DNA of 9,354 bases from Candidatus Symbiobacter sp. (GTDB lineage: Bacteria > Pseudomonadota > Alphaproteobacteria > Elsterales > Elsteraceae), in contig JASGCR010000066.1 in NCBI GenBank assembly GCA_030054015.1, positions 1 to 9,354 of the forward strand. Reading direction: 5' to 3'. The translations under genes were made by a program, and so were the position numbers. Positions 5,633 through 9,354 of this stretch are shown in pieces; within the stretch, counting starts at the first letter, position 1; each line of letters opens with the position of its first letter. The notes under the pieces were generated by a model. The model was not told the DNA's origin. It searched no databases and was given only the letters and a program-made list of their open reading frames with translations.

Positions 5633-6385
5633 AAGCAAGATGTTGGGGGATTCTGGCGTACCATTCACCCGCAAAACATCGGTTGCCACTTTGCGATCTT
5701 TAAGCCAGGGCGTTACTTGCTCGGCCAGGACGCGGTTAATGTAACCAAGTTTACCTGGCCATGGCCTTTCCATCACAACTTTAATCGCCATGGGATCATC
5801 CTGGTTTTCCGGTTCCGGAATGAGGGAAATTTTCATACTGTCCAACACATCGTCTGCGATTTTCTTGTTATCCCCATAAATATTTTGTTTGAAATCAGCA
5901 TTTTGATCAAGGAAATATCGGACACCCACAACCAGGGTTGGAATTTCGAGCGGTAACTCAGCCCTATCATAATCGACCACAAAAGTAAAATTGTCACTCG
6001 GTAGTTCCCCGCCCGAATAACCAAGCAAAGCAAAATCGGAAATCTTCACATCCGGGGCAATTCCCCAATATGTTAAGAAGTCGCTCAAATCTCGCCGTTT
6101 TTGGTTAAAAATTCGGTTGTTGAAGGCAGATAACACGGTCTCCCCGATGAAGGGCTCGGCTTGAATTTTGAACGCCGGATAATCATCAAAGCCACTTTTC
6201 TTGGCATCGGCGAAACTTGGTGTGGATGATAAATATTTAAAGCTAAATATTTTGTTATCATTTTTTGTGATTTCAGCTATTTTGTAACGCTTCCCTGCGG
6301 GACGCTTTTGATCAGCAAGAACTTCCAATTTTTGCCAAACCAGAAACAAACGATTCGGTTCAAAAATTTTTTTAATGAGCTGCAT
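5615..6385 (-). CDS. HIRAN-domain protein with HipA-N-like N-terminal domain
   Basis: A 256-residue protein made from the same message as the upstream kinase; its ATG lies inside the kinase gene (14-base overlap) with AGAGG (6392-6396) 6 bases upstream, arguing for coupled translation. The C-terminal half, about 150-256, reads as a HIRAN domain: LVVGVRYFL, then SLIPEPENQDDPMAIKVV (187-204), GKLGYINRVLAEQVTPWL (211-228). HIRAN domains of known structure bind 3' ends of single-stranded DNA at stalled forks or damage. The N-terminal half has RLFLVWQ, FSFKYL, a phenylalanine-rich AFNNRIF block, LSDFLTYWGI and DFALLGYSGGELPSDNFTF (117-135). This order resembles the N-subdomain-1 of HipA kinases (nLLP..., lGl, dfxLL..xGgdxxGA), which the neighbouring kinase lacks. 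The HIRAN call is good; the HipA-N resemblance is my pattern reading. The base composition is AT-rich compared with moaA. Confidence 0.72.
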   Translation of the reverse strand: MQLIKKIFEPNRLFLVWQKLEVLADQKRPAGKRYKIAEITKNDNKIFSFKYLSSTPSFADAKKSGFDDYPAFKIQAEPFIGETVLSAFNNRIFNQKRRDLSDFLTYWGIAPDVKISDFALLGYSGGELPSDNFTFVVDYDRAELPLEIPTLVVGVRYFLDQNADFKQNIYGDNKKIADDVLDSMKISLIPEPENQDDPMAIKVVMERPWPGKLGYINRVLAEQVTPWLKDRKVATDVLRVNGTPESPNILLKLTVM

Positions 6386-7343
6386 GGATGGCCTCTAACA
6401 AGAGCTGCCGCCGACGCTTGGTGAGGGCAATCATAAAATCGATCCTTTGCTGCGTGAGGGCGTATTTCTGATCTAGGATGTCGTTGTTAAATTCCAAGAA
6501 CGCGGACAGTGTAGCATCAATTTTTTCCTCAGAAAAGGCCAAATATTGCACAAGCCATTGCCGGGCTTGCGGATAACGCCGCACCAATTCAGCAATCATT
6601 TCGATATGGCCAATTTGGTCTTTAGATGATAATTCCCATCGAATATGGTGGTATCCTTTTTTGATGTAACTTTCCATGTTTTGCATTTTATCCTTTAATT
6701 TATCCTCCAATATTTCATGACCGAGCGAGGTTCCGTTATCGAATGCCGGAGAAAGTTTAATATCGACCTTGGTTAAACTATCCTTTATGTCAGACGTGAC
6801 GATAATCCCCCAGTTTTCTTGGTGACGATCAGTGTTGCCAATGAGGGCATCAAAACAGAACATTTCGATAATTTCTTTTAACCATTTATCTTTATCTCCT
6901 AAAAATACACTAAATATCCGCCACATATCTTTGAAATTATGCTGTTTACCAGTTTTTTTATCAAATTTATCAATCATTTCTTGCAAAAAAAATCCGCCGT
7001 CAAAAAAATAATAACGCTTATCTTCGTCCTTATCATCATAAAACCACTCGATTAACGCTCCCGCCGTATTATCTTGGCTGTTGATGGCAATATGGGCGGG
7101 TGGGACGGGAACGCCCATTAACAAACCAAGCCGATAAGCAATCACTTCATTCCAAAACTGCCAAGGATAACGGGGATTCGAAAGTTTATAGAGATATGGA
7201 TGATTGCTTTTTATAAACTCAAAATTCTCGGTTTTTGGCGAACGAATACGGATTTTTTCGCGGCTGCCCTGACGAAATGGTTCTTTGGCCATCTCGCCCC
7301 AATCGTTAATATCGATGATTTGATTTGGCTGCTGCAAAATCAT
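6372..7343 (-). CDS. HipA-like serine/threonine kinase core
   Basis: A 323-residue HipA_C-type kinase. Visible motifs: an ATP-lysine strand PYLYKLSNPRYPWQFWNEV (49-67) with K53 and the N-E pair (65-66); the hydrophobic LGLLMGVPVPPAHI (72-85); the catalytic loop ALIGNTDRHQENWG (166-179), giving D172 as base and N177 as metal ligand; and the metal-binding SPAFDNGTSLG (198-208) with D202. All the key residues for phosphotransfer are present. The roughly 100-residue N-subdomain-1 found at the front of full HipA is absent: the lysine strand appears already by residue 53. The GNTDRHxENWG loop is like that of the CtkA/HipT-type group. It may phosphorylate a protein such as a tRNA synthetase or act on another target; unknown. 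No HipB-like gene is beside it. The ATG at 7343 lacks a clear Shine-Dalgarno; it follows moaA by 51 bases and may share its transcript. Composition is markedly AT-rich (32 of 120 bases G/C at 6901-7020). Confidence 0.85.
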   Translation of the reverse strand: MILQQPNQIIDINDWGEMAKEPFRQGSREKIRIRSPKTENFEFIKSNHPYLYKLSNPRYPWQFWNEVIAYRLGLLMGVPVPPAHIAINSQDNTAGALIEWFYDDKDEDKRYYFFDGGFFLQEMIDKFDKKTGKQHNFKDMWRIFSVFLGDKDKWLKEIIEMFCFDALIGNTDRHQENWGIIVTSDIKDSLTKVDIKLSPAFDNGTSLGHEILEDKLKDKMQNMESYIKKGYHHIRWELSSKDQIGHIEMIAELVRRYPQARQWLVQYLAFSEEKIDATLSAFLEFNNDILDQKYALTQQRIDFMIALTKRRRQLLLEAIHAAH

Positions 7344-7394
7344 AAAATAAATCCATTGGGTTTTAAAACTCGCCGCTACCGCCGTGCGATTGTG

Positions 7395-8438
7395 CTACCC
7401 CCCCGTGACGCTCATATGGCGGGACACGGCGGCGGCGGGGCGGGCGCGGTCGATGATGAAATCATGGCCTTTGGGTTTGCGGGCGATGGCATCATAAATG
7501 GCGGCGGTGACGGCATCGTTGGATTCCGAGGCGCGTAACGGGGTGCGCAAATCGGCGGCATCTTCTTGGCCGAGGCACATATACAACACCCCCGTACAGG
7601 TCACCCGTACGCGGTTGCAGGATTCGCAAAAATTATGCGTCATGGGGGTGATAAAGCCCACGCGTTGACCGGTTTCCGCCACCCGCACATAACGGGCGGG
7701 GCCGCCGGTGCGGTCGGGCAAATCGGTCAGATGCCATTTTTGCTCAAGCCTTTGCCGCACGGTGGATAAAGGCAGATATTGGTCGCTGCGGGCTTGGTCG
7801 ATCTCGCCCATGGGCATGACTTCGATGAGGGTGAGTTCAAACCCGTGCTGGCCGCAAAATTCAATCATGGCATCATATTCATCGTCATTCACGCCTTGCA
7901 ACGCGACGCAGTTTAATTTAATCGCAAGCCCCGCCGATTTTGCCGCCATAATGCCGTCCATAACCGCGGGTAACTTGCCCCAACGGGTGATGGCGGCAAA
8001 GCGTTCGGGCCGCAATGAATCGACCGAGACATTGATGCGGCGAATATGCGCCGCCGCCAAATCCTCGGCATATTTGGTCAGTTGGCTGCCATTGGTGGTG
8101 AGGGTGAGTTCCTCCAATGCCCCCGCCGCCACCTGGTCGCCCAAGCGGCGGATGAGACTCATGATATTGCGGCGGGTGAGCGGCTCGCCCCCGGTCAGGC
8201 GGATTTTCCGCGCCCCCAAATTGATAAAGGCCAGCGACAGACGCTCTAATTCTTCAAGCGTCAGCACCTCGCTTTTGGGAAGAAAGCTCATGTCTTCGGC
8301 CATGCAATAGACACAGCGAAAGTCGCACCGATCCGTCACCGACACCCGCACATATTGGATTTTGCGACCAAACGGATCGACCAGCGGCGCGTGCTTGGGG
8401 ATAGGGTGAGGGTTGATATGTTGTGGGTTTCCGGCCAT
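7395..8438 (-). CDS. moaA: GTP 3',8-cyclase MoaA (radical SAM)
   Basis: A 347-residue radical-SAM enzyme that converts GTP to 3',8-cyclo-GTP in the first step of molybdenum-cofactor synthesis. The SAM cluster motif is CDFRCVYC with cysteines 38, 42 and 45. The glycine-rich RLTGGEPLTRR (80-90) follows. The second cluster is bound by C271, C274 and C288 (C-x2-C-x13-C), and the C-terminus ends with the conserved Gly-Gly (346-347), encoded by GGGGGG. Length and motifs are complete. The start at 8438 has AAAGGT a few bases upstream. It lies 23 bases after the HAD gene, so the two are likely co-transcribed; no moaBCDE gene is nearby. The gene is GC-rich (72 of 120 bases at 7921-8040), unlike the kinase downstream. 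Confidence 0.96.
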   Translation of the reverse strand: MAGNPQHINPHPIPKHAPLVDPFGRKIQYVRVSVTDRCDFRCVYCMAEDMSFLPKSEVLTLEELERLSLAFINLGARKIRLTGGEPLTRRNIMSLIRRLGDQVAAGALEELTLTTNGSQLTKYAEDLAAAHIRRINVSVDSLRPERFAAITRWGKLPAVMDGIMAAKSAGLAIKLNCVALQGVNDDEYDAMIEFCGQHGFELTLIEVMPMGEIDQARSDQYLPLSTVRQRLEQKWHLTDLPDRTGGPARYVRVAETGQRVGFITPMTHNFCESCNRVRVTCTGVLYMCLGQEDAADLRTPLRASESNDAVTAAIYDAIARKPKGHDFIIDRARPAAAVSRHMSVTGG

Positions 8439-8461
8439 GATATTTTACCTTTATGGCTTGA

Positions 8462-9169
8462 TTATAACCCGCCTGCCCCCCTCATGGCAAGTAACCCTTG
8501 CCAAAATTCATGCAAATCCAGGCAGTGCCAGGCGGGCGGCGCGGCCGTGAAATTTTCCCCCGGATGGGCGGGGCCGACCAAGATACCGGTACACCCCGCA
8601 TTATGGGCGCATAATATGTCCATGGCGGTATCGCCCACCAGCCAGACATCCGGGCCAGGCTTAAGCTCGCTGGCCGATAACACCAAATCTATCACCACCG
8701 GGTGGGGTTTGTCATGGGCGGCATCGGTGGCCCCCACGACTTTGCGAAAATAAGCATCCCAGCCCAAGGCGCGGCATTCTTCGCGCAAATAATTGCCTTG
8801 TTTGTTGCTGACCACGCCCAGGAAAAGGGCGGGCCATTGGCTTAAATTTGCCAATATTTCACGGGCAAATGGTTTCACCGCCAGGTTCTGCAAATGGGTG
8901 CGGGCAAAATGGTCATAGAATATATCCCGCGCCCTCTCCCATTGATCGCCAAAAATAATGGGGAAGGAATCGCGCAAACTGGCGCGGATGCGCAATTTCG
9001 CCTCGGAGTCGCTCCATGAGTCATGCCCCATATCGGTCAATGTGGCGTTCACCGCCGCGATCAGCGGCGGCCAGGAATCTATCAGCGTATTGTCCCAATC
9101 AAATATCACCGCGCGCGGCCAAGGCAATTTTTCATCCCTGCGGGGAATTTGAGCCATCATTTTATACAC
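8462..9169 (-). CDS. HAD-family phosphatase (subfamily IA, Gph-like)
   Basis: A 235-residue cytosolic haloacid-dehalogenase-fold phosphatase. Motif I is FDWDNTLIDS (nucleophile D24, acid D26), motif II is VVSNKQG (S121), the motif III lysine is K154 in HDKPHP, and motif IV is WLVGDTAMDI (D180, D184). A helical cap lies between residues about 33 and 95, placing it with subfamily IA enzymes such as phosphoglycolate or pyrophosphate phosphatases; the substrate is not determined. Starts at GTG 9169, ATG 9160 or ATG 9157 are possible; no clear Shine-Dalgarno decides, and the ATGs seem more natural. It is followed by moaA at 23 bases. Its promoter must lie within or just inside the palindromic repeat array at 9195-9352. 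Confidence 0.88.
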   Translation of the reverse strand: MYKMMAQIPRRDEKLPWPRAVIFDWDNTLIDSWPPLIAAVNATLTDMGHDSWSDSEAKLRIRASLRDSFPIIFGDQWERARDIFYDHFARTHLQNLAVKPFAREILANLSQWPALFLGVVSNKQGNYLREECRALGWDAYFRKVVGATDAAHDKPHPVVIDLVLSASELKPGPDVWLVGDTAMDILCAHNAGCTGILVGPAHPGENFTAAPPAWHCLDLHEFWQGLLAMRGAGGL

Positions 9170-9194
9170 CGTGTGGTAAAATATTCGTACCGTA

Positions 9195-9352
9195 ACCCTC
9201 CTTTCCTGAGGAAAGTCGGAGTAAGTCGAAAAATTCTCTGACCCCCCCTTCCTGCTTAGGGAAGCTCTGAATAAGTCTAGTTTTACCCCCCCTTCTTTAG
9301 GAGGGTCTGAATAAGTCGTACTGACCCCCCCTTCCTGCTTAGGAAGGGGGGG
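9195..9352 (+). repeat. Four-copy array of C7/G7 palindromic repeat
   Basis: Four degenerate units follow each other. Unit A (about 9195-9227) has CTTTCCTGAGGAAAG, a perfect 7-base-arm palindrome, then TCGGAGTAAGTC. Unit B (about 9238-9277) is C7-TTCCTGCTTAGGGAAG then TCTGAATAAGTC. Unit C (about 9285-9317) is C7-TTCTTTAGGAGGG then TCTGAATAAGTC. Unit D (9325-9352) is a perfect 12-bp stem, C7-TTCCT / AGGAA-G7 with loop GCTT. The TAAGTC tails are 50 and 40 bases apart. The family also occurs at 147-218. It has no coding capacity and occupies the leader of the HAD gene. Confidence 0.85.
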
Positions 9353-9354
9353 AA

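Noticed and set aside
5390..5956. 188-residue plus-strand open frame across the convergent gap
   Set aside because: It overlaps the end of the binding-protein gene out of frame and is antisense to the HIRAN gene, whose motifs and Shine-Dalgarno are convincing.
1..9354. Whole window as a composite transposon bounded by inverted repeats
   Set aside because: The two ends carry the same repeat family in opposite orientation, but there is no transposase or integrase and the genes between include housekeeping moaA and cobK.

Overview
The window looks like chromosomal DNA of an alphaproteobacterium of moderate GC content, probably an uncultured or poorly sampled lineage. The clues are a small ribbon-helix-helix protein of the RHH_4 type common in that class, a RelE-family toxin of the PF06296 type, a Tat-exported solute-binding protein, and aerobic-style housekeeping genes (cobK, moaA). 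The species assignment is inference; no rRNA or other marker is present.

Layout. Bases 1-426 are non-coding and packed with G7/C7-capped hairpins. A ribbon-helix-helix gene (427-750, +) converges on cobK (767-1618, -). Upstream of cobK on the same strand lies a toxin-antitoxin pair: a RelE-type toxin (1907-2278, -) and an antitoxin (1648-1914, -) whose DNA-binding half is missing and replaced by a Gly/Ser/Ile repeat tail. A 17-bp tandem repeat array (2339-2431) separates the pair from an acyl-CoA ligase (2416-4089, -) and supplies that gene's stop codon. The ligase is divergent from an orphan Tat-exported branched-chain-amino-acid-type substrate-binding protein (4228-5556, +); the shared 138-bp AT-rich gap holds a perfect 17-bp palindrome. 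Next come two overlapping minus-strand genes: a HipA-like kinase (6372-7343) and a HIRAN-domain protein (5615-6385). Upstream of them lie moaA (7395-8438, -) and a HAD phosphatase (8462-9169, -). The last 160 bases are four degenerate copies of the G/C-capped palindromic repeat seen at the start of the window.

How the parts fit. CobK (cobalamin) and MoaA (molybdopterin) are isolated cofactor genes. The ligase and the binding protein may handle a common organic acid, but only their arrangement suggests this. The most interesting unit is the kinase/HIRAN bicistron. The kinase lacks the usual HipA N-terminal subdomain, while the partner carries a domain reminiscent of it in front of a HIRAN domain. 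This suggests a split HipA-type toxin or defence module, parallel to HipS/HipT of HipBST but with a DNA-end/damage-recognition domain and no HipB. It is visibly AT-richer than its neighbours, consistent with horizontal acquisition. The second theme is repeat invasion: three unrelated short repeats occupy gene ends and gaps, and two of them have rewritten protein C-termini.
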